Below are positions 25,886 to 33,011 of a stretch of DNA of 64,000 bases, piece by piece; position 1 is the first letter of the stretch, and each line of letters opens with the position of its first letter. The DNA lies in the NCBI GenBank assembly GCA_964556225.1, contig CAZKVJ010000017.1:1-64000 (forward strand), written 5' to 3'. The translations under genes were made by a program, and so were the position numbers. Origin of the DNA: CAZKVJ01 sp964556225 (GTDB taxonomy: Bacteria; Actinomycetota; Acidimicrobiia; Acidimicrobiales; Ilumatobacteraceae). The notes below the pieces were generated by a model. The model made no database searches and was not told the origin of the DNA. It saw only the letters and a program-made list of their open reading frames with translations.

Positions 25886-26812
25886 ATGCTCGCTGTGGTC
25901 CCAGTGCGTGCCGGCACGCTGCCCGCCGGTGGGGCCGAGGCCGTGGCGGAGTGCGCTGGGCGAGGGCTGCTCGCCGGCGAGGGCACGCACCAGGCCGCGA
26001 CGTCCTTGCACGGCGTGGCCCGCGAGCTGCACCTGGTGGAGCTGGGGGTTTTCGCCCCTGCCCGGTTCGCCGCCGCACTGGCACCCATGGTGGCCGAGGA
26101 GGCACACCTGGTCCTGCCGGCGTCACCCGATGGCCGCGACCTGGCGCCCCGGCTGGCCAGCGTGCTGAACCGGCAGCTGCTGGCCGGCGCGATCGAGGTC
26201 CGTGCCCGCACCGTCGCCCTGGCCCGCTGGGGCGGGTTGGCCATCGAGGACGTCGCCGTCGATCGTCCCTTCGTCGCCACGCTCCAGCCCGGCGTGCGCG
26301 GCGTCGACCCCGACCCCCTCCTCGCGCCACCGATGGTGACCGTCCGGGTGGCGGCGTCCGACGACGCTGCCGCTCCGGACATCGAATCGCTCGAGGTGCT
26401 GGCTCCGGACATCGCCACGATGGACCTCGCCGAAGCCCCTCGCATCGCCGGCGGGGGTGCCGGGCTGGACGGCCCGGAGCGCTTCGAGCAGCTGGCGGCG
26501 GTGGCCACCGCGATCGGCGCGGCCACCGGCGCGACCCGGGTCGTCACGGACCGCCACTGGGTCGGCCACGAGCGCCAGATCGGGACGACCGGCGTGGTCG
26601 TCGACCCGCGGCTCTATCTGGCGTTCGGCATCAGCGGTGCGGTCCAGCACACCAGCGGGCTCGGCAGCCCGGACCACATCGTGAGCGTGAACACCGACGC
26701 GCACTGCCCGATGATGCAGCTCGCGGACCTGGCCATCGTGGCCGACGCCAACGCCGTGATCGCCGCGCTGGCCGACCGGCTGAGCGCCGAACCGCCGAGG
26801 CGCACCTCGTGA
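25886..26812 (+). CDS. Electron transfer flavoprotein alpha-subunit-like protein (FixB/EtfA type)
   Basis: The C-terminal half (residues about 180-300) has the EtfA FAD-binding elements: GHERQIGTTG, a LYLAFGISGAVQHTSG region near residue 250, and SVNTDAHCPMMQLADLAIVAD. The N-terminal half is divergent and short (308 residues in all). With the beta-type protein at 28464 it should form a heterodimeric ETF that takes electrons from dehydrogenases. Genome annotation knows mycofactocin-associated ETF subunits, and mftE/mftF follow this operon, so that assignment is favoured by context. The stop overlaps the fixC-like GTG by 4 bp. Confidence 0.85.
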   Translation: MLAVVPVRAGTLPAGGAEAVAECAGRGLLAGEGTHQAATSLHGVARELHLVELGVFAPARFAAALAPMVAEEAHLVLPASPDGRDLAPRLASVLNRQLLAGAIEVRARTVALARWGGLAIEDVAVDRPFVATLQPGVRGVDPDPLLAPPMVTVRVAASDDAAAPDIESLEVLAPDIATMDLAEAPRIAGGGAGLDGPERFEQLAAVATAIGAATGATRVVTDRHWVGHERQIGTTGVVVDPRLYLAFGISGAVQHTSGLGSPDHIVSVNTDAHCPMMQLADLAIVADANAVIAALADRLSAEPPRRTS

Positions 26813-28110
26813 CGGACTTCGATGCGATCGTGGTCGGGGCCGGACCGGCCGGCGCCGCAGCCACGCTCACCCTCGCCCGCGCCGGACACCGGGTCGTGCT
26901 CATCGAGCGCGGCCCCTTTCCCGGCAGCAAGAACATGTACGGCGGGGTCGTCTACCCACGCATCCTCGACCAGCTCGTGCCCCAGTGGTGGGAGCAGGCA
27001 CCCATCCAGCGCTGGATCACCCGCCGGGCCACCATGGTGATGACCCCGACCCAGGCGCTCACGATCGACTTCCGGACCGCGACGTGGGGGCGCCCGCCAT
27101 ACAACGGCGCCACCGCCTACCGCCCCGACTTCGACCACTGGTTGGCGGGGCTGGCCGAGGCCGAGGGGGCGGCGGTGCTGTGCAGCACCACCGTCACCGG
27201 ACTCCTGCGCGACGAGCACGGACGGGTCGTCGGGGTGCGAACCGACCGGCCCGAAGGCGAGGTGACGGCGAAGGTGGTCATCGCCTGTGACGGCGTGAAC
27301 AGCTTCCTGGCCAAGGAGGCCGGGCTGTACGGGCCGGTGGATCCGTCGAACTACACGCTCGGGGTCAAAGAGACCCTTGCGCTGCCGAAGGAGGTCATCG
27401 ACGAGCGCTTCGGCGTGCGCGACCGTGACGGTGTCGACTACGAGATCCTCGGTGGCACCGGCGGGGTGAATGGTGGCGGCTTCCTGTACACGAACCTCGA
27501 CACGGTGTCGCTCGGCGTGGTGCTGAAGGTCTCGAAGCTGGCCACCCAGGAGCGACGCCCCGAGGAGATCATCGGTGCGCTCAAGGCGCACCCGGCGATC
27601 TCGCCGCTGGTCGAAGGAGCGGAGCTGAAGGAGTACTCCGCGCACCTCATCCCCGAGGCGGGCGTGCGGATGATGCCGCAGATGGTGGGCGACGGGTTGC
27701 TCGTGGCCGGCGACGCCGCGGCGCTGTGCCTGGCCGCCGGCATCTGGCTGGAGGGCGTGAACTTCGCCATCGGCTCCGGGATGTACGCCGGCCAGGCCGC
27801 CGCCGAGGCGATCGCCCGCGCCGACACGAGCGCCCAGGGCCTGGCCGGCTACCGCCACCGTCTCGAGAGCAGCTTCGTGCTGCGAGATCACCGCAAGATG
27901 GCGAAGGTGCCGGCGCTGGTGCTGTCGGACCGCGTCCAGCGTCAGTACCCGACGTTCGTGGCCAACGTCGTCGAGCGGATGTTCCAGGTCGACAACCCGG
28001 AGCCCAAGCCGGGCCTGAACCGGGTGGTGCTCCAGGAGCGCCGGCGAGCCGGCCTGCGCTGGCGCGACCTGGCTCGCGACGCCTGGACCGGCCTCAGGAG
28101 CTTCGGATGA
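26809..28110 (+). CDS. FixC-like FAD-dependent ETF:quinone oxidoreductase
   Basis: The 433-residue flavoprotein begins with the dinucleotide motif DAIVVGAGPAGAAA, has PGSKNMYGGVVYPR near residue 40 as in FixC/ETF-QO, and LLVAGDAAALCLA near residue 300 for FAD binding. FixC proteins accept electrons from an ETF and, with FixX, reduce quinone at the membrane. The GTG overlaps the etfA-like stop by 4 bp. The TGA stop overlaps the ATG of a 15-codon reading frame that leads to fixX. Confidence 0.88.
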   Translation: MTDFDAIVVGAGPAGAAATLTLARAGHRVVLIERGPFPGSKNMYGGVVYPRILDQLVPQWWEQAPIQRWITRRATMVMTPTQALTIDFRTATWGRPPYNGATAYRPDFDHWLAGLAEAEGAAVLCSTTVTGLLRDEHGRVVGVRTDRPEGEVTAKVVIACDGVNSFLAKEAGLYGPVDPSNYTLGVKETLALPKEVIDERFGVRDRDGVDYEILGGTGGVNGGGFLYTNLDTVSLGVVLKVSKLATQERRPEEIIGALKAHPAISPLVEGAELKEYSAHLIPEAGVRMMPQMVGDGLLVAGDAAALCLAAGIWLEGVNFAIGSGMYAGQAAAEAIARADTSAQGLAGYRHRLESSFVLRDHRKMAKVPALVLSDRVQRQYPTFVANVVERMFQVDNPEPKPGLNRVVLQERRRAGLRWRDLARDAWTGLRSFG

Positions 28111-28154
28111 GCGAGCGGGAGCGAGCGGCCCGAGCGACCGGGAGCGAAACATGA
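28107..28154 (+). CDS. 15-codon linking reading frame between fixC and fixX
   Basis: ATG 28107 overlaps the fixC-like stop (ATGA), reads MSERERAARATGSET, and ends at a TGA overlapping the ATG of fixX at 28151 (ATGA again). The first four residues match the start of FixX (MSER). It may serve only to carry terminating ribosomes across the 40-bp gap; it could be a relic of a duplicated fixX start or chance. No functional peptide is implied. Confidence 0.4.
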   Translation: MSERERAARATGSET

Positions 28155-28453
28155 GCGAGCGCGTGCACTGGCCGGAGGTCTCCTTCGAGGAGCGCATCGC
28201 CACCACCGAGTTCCGCGTGCACCAGCGCGCCCACATCACGGTCGACGGTGATCGCTGTCGAGGCTGCAGCACCCGCGAGTGCGTGGTGGCGTGTCCGGCC
28301 AACCTGTTCGTCCCCACCGCCGACGGCGGGATCCTGTTCAACTACGAGCAGTGCTTCGAGTGCGGCACCTGCTACCTGGTGTGCAACCGCGAGGGAGCGA
28401 TCACCTGGACGTACCCAGAGGGCGGACACGGGGTCGTGTTCCGGCGGACGTGA
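28151..28453 (+). CDS. FixX-like ferredoxin
   Basis: The 100-residue protein has two cysteine groups: C-x2-C-x4-C-x3-CP near residue 37 and C-x2-C-x2-C-x3-C near residue 75, enough for one or two [4Fe-4S] clusters, in the order typical of FixX. It should accept electrons from the FixC-like flavoprotein as part of ETF-to-quinone transfer. It sits between the FixC-like and ETF beta-like genes, with an 11-bp gap to the latter. Confidence 0.88.
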   Translation: MSERVHWPEVSFEERIATTEFRVHQRAHITVDGDRCRGCSTRECVVACPANLFVPTADGGILFNYEQCFECGTCYLVCNREGAITWTYPEGGHGVVFRRT

Positions 28454-28463
28454 GGGCGACGAC

Positions 28464-29303
28464 GTGCTGATCGGTGCGTGCATGAAGTGGGTCGGACAGC
28501 GACCCGAGATCGACCCGGCCACCGGCGCCGTCCACCCGGGCGACGACCGCTTCGGCGGGGTCTCGCCCGCCGACCAGGCAGCGCTCGAGTGGGCGCTGCG
28601 CTGCGCCGAGCGCTGGGGCGGCCAGGTCGTCGCCGTCAGCGCCGGCCCGGCGGAGGCCGACGCCATCCTGCGCGACGCGCTCGCCGTGGGCGCCGCGCGG
28701 GCGGTCCGCATCGACCAGGCACCGTTCGCCACCTCACCGGTGGTCGCCGGTGTGCTGGCCACCGCCCTCGAGCCGTGCGACCTCGTGTGGTGCGGTGATG
28801 TGTCGACCGACCGGGGCAGCGGTTCGGTGCCGGCGTTCCTCGCCGGCCGGCTCGGCGTGGGCCAGGCGCTGGGGGTGATCGAGGTGGTGCTCCACGACGA
28901 ACCCGGTCGAGCCGGCGTCGTGCGCCGTCTCGACCGCGGACGCCGGGAGCGACTCACCGTGACCGGTCCCGCCGTGGTGTCGGTGGAGGGTGCGGCCGCC
29001 CGGCTGCGGCGGGCCCCCCTCGCCGCCGCCATCGCCTCGCGGTCCGGGCCGATCGAGGTCGTGGCCGGCACGCCCCTCGGTGAGCACCCGCATCGCCCGA
29101 CCCGCCCGTACCGGCCGCGGGCACGGACGCTGGCCGGACCGACCGGCGACGCCGCGCTCGAGCGGGTTCGAGCGTTGACCGCCCTCGGTGCCGGCCCCCG
29201 CGGTGACCCCGTCGAGCTCGATCCCGGTGACGCCGCCGACCGGATCCTCGATGCCCTCCGCGACTGGGGCTACCTCGACCCCGGTTCTGGTCCCGGGAAG
29301 TAG
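28464..29303 (+). CDS. Electron transfer flavoprotein beta-subunit-like protein (FixA/EtfB type)
   Basis: The 279-residue protein has the EtfB layout: N-terminal IGACMKWV, SPADQAALEWALR near residue 37, VVAVSAGPAEADAILRDAL near residue 60, and DLVWCGDVSTDRGSGSVPAFLAGRLG near residues 107-132. It should pair with the alpha-like protein at 25886. Low overall conservation fits a specialised ETF. The GTG start at 28464 follows fixX by 10 bp. Its TAG stop (29301-29303) lies inside a long inverted repeat. Confidence 0.83.
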   Translation: MLIGACMKWVGQRPEIDPATGAVHPGDDRFGGVSPADQAALEWALRCAERWGGQVVAVSAGPAEADAILRDALAVGAARAVRIDQAPFATSPVVAGVLATALEPCDLVWCGDVSTDRGSGSVPAFLAGRLGVGQALGVIEVVLHDEPGRAGVVRRLDRGRRERLTVTGPAVVSVEGAAARLRRAPLAAAIASRSGPIEVVAGTPLGEHPHRPTRPYRPRARTLAGPTGDAALERVRALTALGAGPRGDPVELDPGDAADRILDALRDWGYLDPGSGPGK

Positions 29304-29332
29304 CGCTGAGCGCTACTTCCCGGGGCCAGAAC
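29284..29332 (+). terminator. 24-bp-arm inverted repeat over the etfB-like stop codon
   Basis: Arms 29284-29307 and 29309-29332 are complementary over 24 bp with one G-T wobble (29291/29325) and a single central base. The transcript would form a very stable hairpin covering the stop codon at 29301-29303 and ending before mftE. No T tract follows. It could terminate the ETF transcript, protect its 3' end, or limit read-through into mftE. Confidence 0.7.
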
Positions 29333-29337
29333 AGCTA

Positions 29338-29377
29338 GGGAGGGGAAGGGAGGGGAGCCGGAGGGGTGGGGTGGGGT
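29338..29377 (+). repeat. G-rich tract with G-quadruplex potential upstream of mftE
   Basis: Six runs of three or four G in 40 bp (for example GGGAGGGGAAGGG and GGGGTGGGGTGGGG) lie between the hairpin and the mftE promoter box. The purine-rich plus strand meets the usual G3+ N1-7 pattern for quadruplex formation. Confidence 0.6.
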
Positions 29378-29380
29378 CGC

Positions 29381-29386
29381 TAGCGT
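29381..29386 (+). promoter_or_regulatory. TAGCGT -10 box, 8 nt before mftE
   Basis: TAGCGT fits the TAnnnT consensus and ends 8 nt before ATG 29395 (5 nt before an in-frame GTG at 29392). It suggests that mftE-mftF has its own promoter separate from the ETF operon. Confidence 0.5.
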
Positions 29387-29394
29387 CGGGAGTG

Positions 29395-30081
29395 ATGGGA
29401 GGACGGCCGGCTCAGCGCCTTGGCGACGTCACATGGTCCGACCTCGCCGGGACCCGACCCGTGCTGGCGGTGCCCGTCGGATCGTGCGAACAGCACGGGC
29501 CGCACCTGCCACTCGACACCGACACCCGCATCGCCATCGCCCTCGCCGATCGGCTGGCGGCGGCCCGCGCGGACATCGTCGTCGCGCCACCGCTCACCAT
29601 CACCGCCAGCGGCGAGCACGCCGGCTTCCCCGGGACGCTCTCGATCGGCACCGACGCCCTCGCCACCGTGCTGGTCGAGCTGGTGCGCTCAGCCGACTGG
29701 TGTCGCGGTGTCGTGTTCGTGAATGGCCACGGCGGCAACGCCGAGGCGGTCGCTGTGGCGGCGTCGACCGCGCTCACCGAGGGGCGCCGCGTGCTCGCCT
29801 GGTGGCCGCGGATCCCGGGCTTCGACGCCCACGCCGGGCGGGCCGAGACCTCGATGGTGCTGGCGCTCGACCCCGCGCTCGTCCGCCTGGAGCGCGCCGA
29901 GGCCGGCCGCCGCGAGCCCATCGCCGAGCTCGTGGACGACCTGCGCGCTCGTGGCGTCCTCGCCGTGAGCCCGAACGGCGTGCTCGGCGACCCGGTCGGG
30001 GCGTCGGCCGCCGAAGGTGTGGCCCTGCTCGAACAGCTGACCGGGGATCTCGTGCGGGCCGTCGAACGGTGGATGCCATGA
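29395..30081 (+). CDS. mftE: Mycofactocin maturation peptidase MftE (creatininase family)
   Basis: MftE is a metal-dependent creatininase-fold peptidase that releases the C-terminal Val-Tyr-derived part of the MftA peptide after MftC action. The 228-residue product has the metal ligands in PVGSCEQHGPHLPLDTDTR near residue 25 (Glu, His, Asp), FVNGHGGNAEA near residue 105 (His) and a Glu in GRAETSMV near residue 150. A creatininase from another pathway would look similar, but the adjacent mftF and the ETF genes make MftE the clear choice. mftA-mftD are not in this window. Confidence 0.88.
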   Translation: MGGRPAQRLGDVTWSDLAGTRPVLAVPVGSCEQHGPHLPLDTDTRIAIALADRLAAARADIVVAPPLTITASGEHAGFPGTLSIGTDALATVLVELVRSADWCRGVVFVNGHGGNAEAVAVAASTALTEGRRVLAWWPRIPGFDAHAGRAETSMVLALDPALVRLERAEAGRREPIAELVDDLRARGVLAVSPNGVLGDPVGASAAEGVALLEQLTGDLVRAVERWMP

Positions 30082-30097
30082 GCCCGAGTCCGCGACC

Positions 30098-31636
30098 ATG
30101 ACGACGCTGCGCCTCGACGCCTCGTGCCGGCGCACCGCGGACGGCAAGGTGCTGCTCGGCGGATCCCCGCTGGTGCTGTTCCGCCTGACCGCCGCCGGCG
30201 CGCAGGTGCTCGACGCCATCGAGCGCGCCGAGGCGCTCCCCGCCGGGCACGAGCGGCTCACCGACCGGCTCCTCGACGCAGGCGCCGTGCACCCGGAGCC
30301 GACCGAGCCGGGACCGGCACCCGCCGAGGTGACGGTCGTGGTGCCGGCGCTGGACGTCGACCCTGAGCGGCTCGAGGCGCTGGTGCAGCGATGCGCCGGC
30401 GTCGCCGCCGTCGTCGTGGTGGACGACGCCTCGGTGCCGGCTCTCACCCCGGTCGGCGGGGCACAGCTGGTGCGCCTCCCCCGCAACGCCGGGCCGGGCG
30501 CAGCGCGCAACGCCGGCCTGGCCCGGGTCACGACCTCCGTGGTGGCGTTCGTCGACACCGATGTCGTCCTCGGCCCGGGGTGGCTCGAGCCGCTGCTGGC
30601 CCACCTCGCCGATCCCCGCGTCGCGCTGGTGGCGCCGCGGGTGACGGCCGCCGGCGGCAGCGGAGCGATCGCCGCGTACGAGTCCGGCCGGTCACCACTC
30701 GACCTCGGCGGCGAGCCGGCGCGCATCCGCGCCGGGACGCGGGTGAGCTACGTCCCGGCGGCGGTGCTGGTGTGCCGCACCAGCGCCGTCCGCGCCGTGG
30801 GCGGGTTCGATGCGACGCTGCGCGTCGGCGAGGACGTCGACCTCGAGTGGCGCCTCGACGAAGCGGGCTGGCGCCTGCGCTACGAGCCGCGCGTCACGGT
30901 GGGCCACGAGCCCCGGCCCGACCTCCGCGGCTTCGCCCGCCAGCGACTGGCGTACGGCCGCTCGGCCGCACCGCTGGCCCGCCGCCACCCGGGGGCCCTG
31001 GCGCCGCTGCGCGTCAGCGGTTGGAGTGCCGCGGTGTGGGCCCTCGCTGCGGGCGGCCATCCACTGGCGGCCGGGCTCACCGCCGCGGCGACGACGGCCG
31101 CACTCACCCGCAAGCTGGGCGAGGTGCCCGAGCGGCACCGCCTGGCGCTCCGCCTGGCCGGGCTCGGCCATCTCCACGCCGGCCGTCAGCTGGCATCGGC
31201 GATGACACGCGTCGGATGGCCGGTCGCTCTCCTCGCCGCCGTCTGCTCGCGGCGGGCCCGGCAGGCCGTCGTCGCCGCTGCGCTCGCGCCGGCACTGTGG
31301 GACTGGGTCCGGCGCCGGCCGCCCCTCGACCCGCTGCGCTACGTGGTGCTGCGCCTTCTCGACGACGCCGCGTACGGGGCGGGCGTCTGGGTCGAGGCCC
31401 TGCGCACGCGGACGTCGGGACCCTTGGTGCCCGACCTCACCAGCTGGCCGGGCCGCCCCGGTCAGGGACGGGCGGCCCACGTGGCGAGCCGCTCCGACAG
31501 GTCGTTGCAGGCCACGCACACGTCGGCGGGGATGATGCCCCAGCGCATCAGGCGGTTGAAGATCACGCAGCCCAAGCAGAACGCGACGGCCGCTTCGAGC
31601 GACGCCGCCACCACCACCATCGCCACCAGCGCGTAG
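30098..31636 (+). CDS. mftF: Mycofactocin glycosyltransferase MftF
   Basis: MftF adds beta-1,4-glucose units to premycofactocin. The 512-residue protein has an N-terminal 70-residue region typical of MftF and a GT2 domain from about residue 72 with VVVDDAS, AFVDTDVVLGPGW (DxD) near residue 148, and VGEDVDLEWRLDEAGW near residue 243. Hydrophobic segments occupy about residues 305-420. Known MftF proteins are around 470 residues. Here the frame runs on for about 58 residues that are antisense to the last 175 bp of the convergent DUF4395 gene, and this Ser/Thr/Ala-rich tail is probably not structured. mftE ends 16 bp upstream. Confidence 0.87.
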   Translation: MTTLRLDASCRRTADGKVLLGGSPLVLFRLTAAGAQVLDAIERAEALPAGHERLTDRLLDAGAVHPEPTEPGPAPAEVTVVVPALDVDPERLEALVQRCAGVAAVVVVDDASVPALTPVGGAQLVRLPRNAGPGAARNAGLARVTTSVVAFVDTDVVLGPGWLEPLLAHLADPRVALVAPRVTAAGGSGAIAAYESGRSPLDLGGEPARIRAGTRVSYVPAAVLVCRTSAVRAVGGFDATLRVGEDVDLEWRLDEAGWRLRYEPRVTVGHEPRPDLRGFARQRLAYGRSAAPLARRHPGALAPLRVSGWSAAVWALAAGGHPLAAGLTAAATTAALTRKLGEVPERHRLALRLAGLGHLHAGRQLASAMTRVGWPVALLAAVCSRRARQAVVAAALAPALWDWVRRRPPLDPLRYVVLRLLDDAAYGAGVWVEALRTRTSGPLVPDLTSWPGRPGQGRAAHVASRSDRSLQATHTSAGMMPQRIRRLKITQPKQNATAASSDAATTTIATSA

Positions 31637-31965
31637 GTGACGACCGGCGCGCCCGCCACCCAGGCCAATGAGGCGCCCACCGTCAACATCGCGCCGATGC
31701 CCTGCGCGAACCGCTTCGGCGGGCCCGGGACGTCGCGGTACCACTGCGGCGGCACGCGGGGCGTGACGACCCTGGTGACGAGCTGGCCGAGCGGACTGAG
31801 CGTCGGCCCGGTGAGCACTCGGGCGACGAAGCCGTAGGTGAGGGGCACGAGCACCCATCCGCTCCCCAGCACGAGGAAGGTCACGCCCATGGCCACCACG
31901 CCAGCCGCCACGAGACGGGCCGACACCTCGTTGACCGGGTTCGGGAAGCGCAGCAGCGATCGCAC
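31462..31965 (-). CDS. DUF4395 membrane protein
   Basis: The 167-residue protein begins VRSLLRFPNPVNEVSARLVA and has about four membrane segments, with GPPKRFAQGIG mid-protein and a C-terminal FCLGCVIFN motif. All are characteristic of DUF4395. Some relatives are next to thioredoxin or sulfur-transfer genes, but no such partner is here. I start it at GTG 31965 because TACGCT at 31972-31977 ends 6 nt upstream, fitting a leaderless transcript; a TTG at 31986 would add seven residues. Its 3' end lies over mftF for 175 bp. Confidence 0.8.
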   Translation of the reverse strand: MRSLLRFPNPVNEVSARLVAAGVVAMGVTFLVLGSGWVLVPLTYGFVARVLTGPTLSPLGQLVTRVVTPRVPPQWYRDVPGPPKRFAQGIGAMLTVGASLAWVAGAPVVTYALVAMVVVAASLEAAVAFCLGCVIFNRLMRWGIIPADVCVACNDLSERLATWAARP

Positions 31966-32054
31966 ACCACCAGCGTAGGGCGACAAAGTCGATCAGACAA
32001 GTCGGGATTGAGCGCCGGGCTGTCCCCCATGTCCAGGGCTATGGTCCCGGCGCG

Positions 32055-33011
32055 ATGGGTCTGCGCTTGACGGTGAGAGAGGCCGAGTGGCGCCACCACG
32101 TGGCCGAGACCGCCGCGGCCTTCCCGGACCTGCTCCCGGTCGTGAAGGGCAACGGGTACGGCTTTGGGCGGGCGAAGCTGGCCGAGGTGGCGGCGAGCCT
32201 GTCCGACGACTGCGCCGTCGGCACCGTGCACGAGGTGGCTGACCTGCCGATGTCCGTCCGACCGCACGTGCTCGCCCCGACCGTGAGCCCGCTCCCCGAC
32301 GGCCTGCGGGCCGACGCCGTGCTGAGCGTCGGCTCGCTCGTGCACGTCGACGCCCTTGCCCGCCACGGGTGGACGGGCGCGCTCAGCGTGAAGCTGCGCT
32401 CGTCGATGCACCGCTACGGGGTGCCACCCGGTGAGCTGCACGAGCTGGAGGTGGCCGCCCGCCGCGCCGGGATGATCCCCCTCGACGCATCGCTGCACCT
32501 GCCCCTGGCCGGGACGGCCATCGACCACGCCGGCGAGGTCGAGGCGTGGCTCCGGGTGCTCGCCCCCGGGACCACGCTCACCGTCAGCCACCTCGATGCC
32601 ACCAGCTACGCGCGCCTGCTCGACACCCACCCGCAGCACCGCCTGCGGATCCGTCTGGGCACCGCCCTGTGGCACGGCGACAAGTCGATGCTGCACCTGA
32701 ACGCCGATGTGGTCGACGTGCACCCCGTGGAGCGAGGCACCCCGCTCGGCTACCGGCAACGCCCGGCGCTGGTGGATGGCCACGTCGTGCTGGTCGCCGC
32801 CGGGACGGCGCACGGGGTCAGCGCACTCCCGGACGGCCGCAGCCCGTTCCACTTCGCCCGACGTCGCCTCGAGCTGGTCGAGGCGCCGCACATGCACACC
32901 TCGATGCTGATCGTGCCCGAGACCGAGCCGCTTCCCGACGTGGGCGACCGCGTCGACGTCCAGCGTCCGCTCACCCAGACGTGGGTCGACGAGGTCGAGT
33001 GGCACCGGTGA
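32055..33011 (+). CDS. Alanine-racemase-like fold III PLP protein
   Basis: The 318-residue protein has the alanine racemase N-terminal barrel with the PLP lysine in PVVKGNGYGFG near residue 31, and RIRLGTALWHG near residue 203 where racemases carry the PLP-contacting Arg and Gly. The C-terminal part is short. At the place of the catalytic Tyr region (GYxDG in Alr) it reads AAGTAHGV, so ordinary alanine racemisation is doubtful. It may act on another amino acid or decarboxylate or dehydrate. The stop overlaps the next gene by 4 bp. A TATGGT box precedes the start by 9 nt. Confidence 0.72.
   Translation: MGLRLTVREAEWRHHVAETAAAFPDLLPVVKGNGYGFGRAKLAEVAASLSDDCAVGTVHEVADLPMSVRPHVLAPTVSPLPDGLRADAVLSVGSLVHVDALARHGWTGALSVKLRSSMHRYGVPPGELHELEVAARRAGMIPLDASLHLPLAGTAIDHAGEVEAWLRVLAPGTTLTVSHLDATSYARLLDTHPQHRLRIRLGTALWHGDKSMLHLNADVVDVHPVERGTPLGYRQRPALVDGHVVLVAAGTAHGVSALPDGRSPFHFARRRLELVEAPHMHTSMLIVPETEPLPDVGDRVDVQRPLTQTWVDEVEWHR

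Noticed and set aside
29304..29394. Hidden mftA precursor gene next to mftE
   Set aside because: The 91-bp gap is filled by an inverted repeat, a G-rich tract and a promoter box, and no frame ends in the IDGMCGVY-type tail of MftA.
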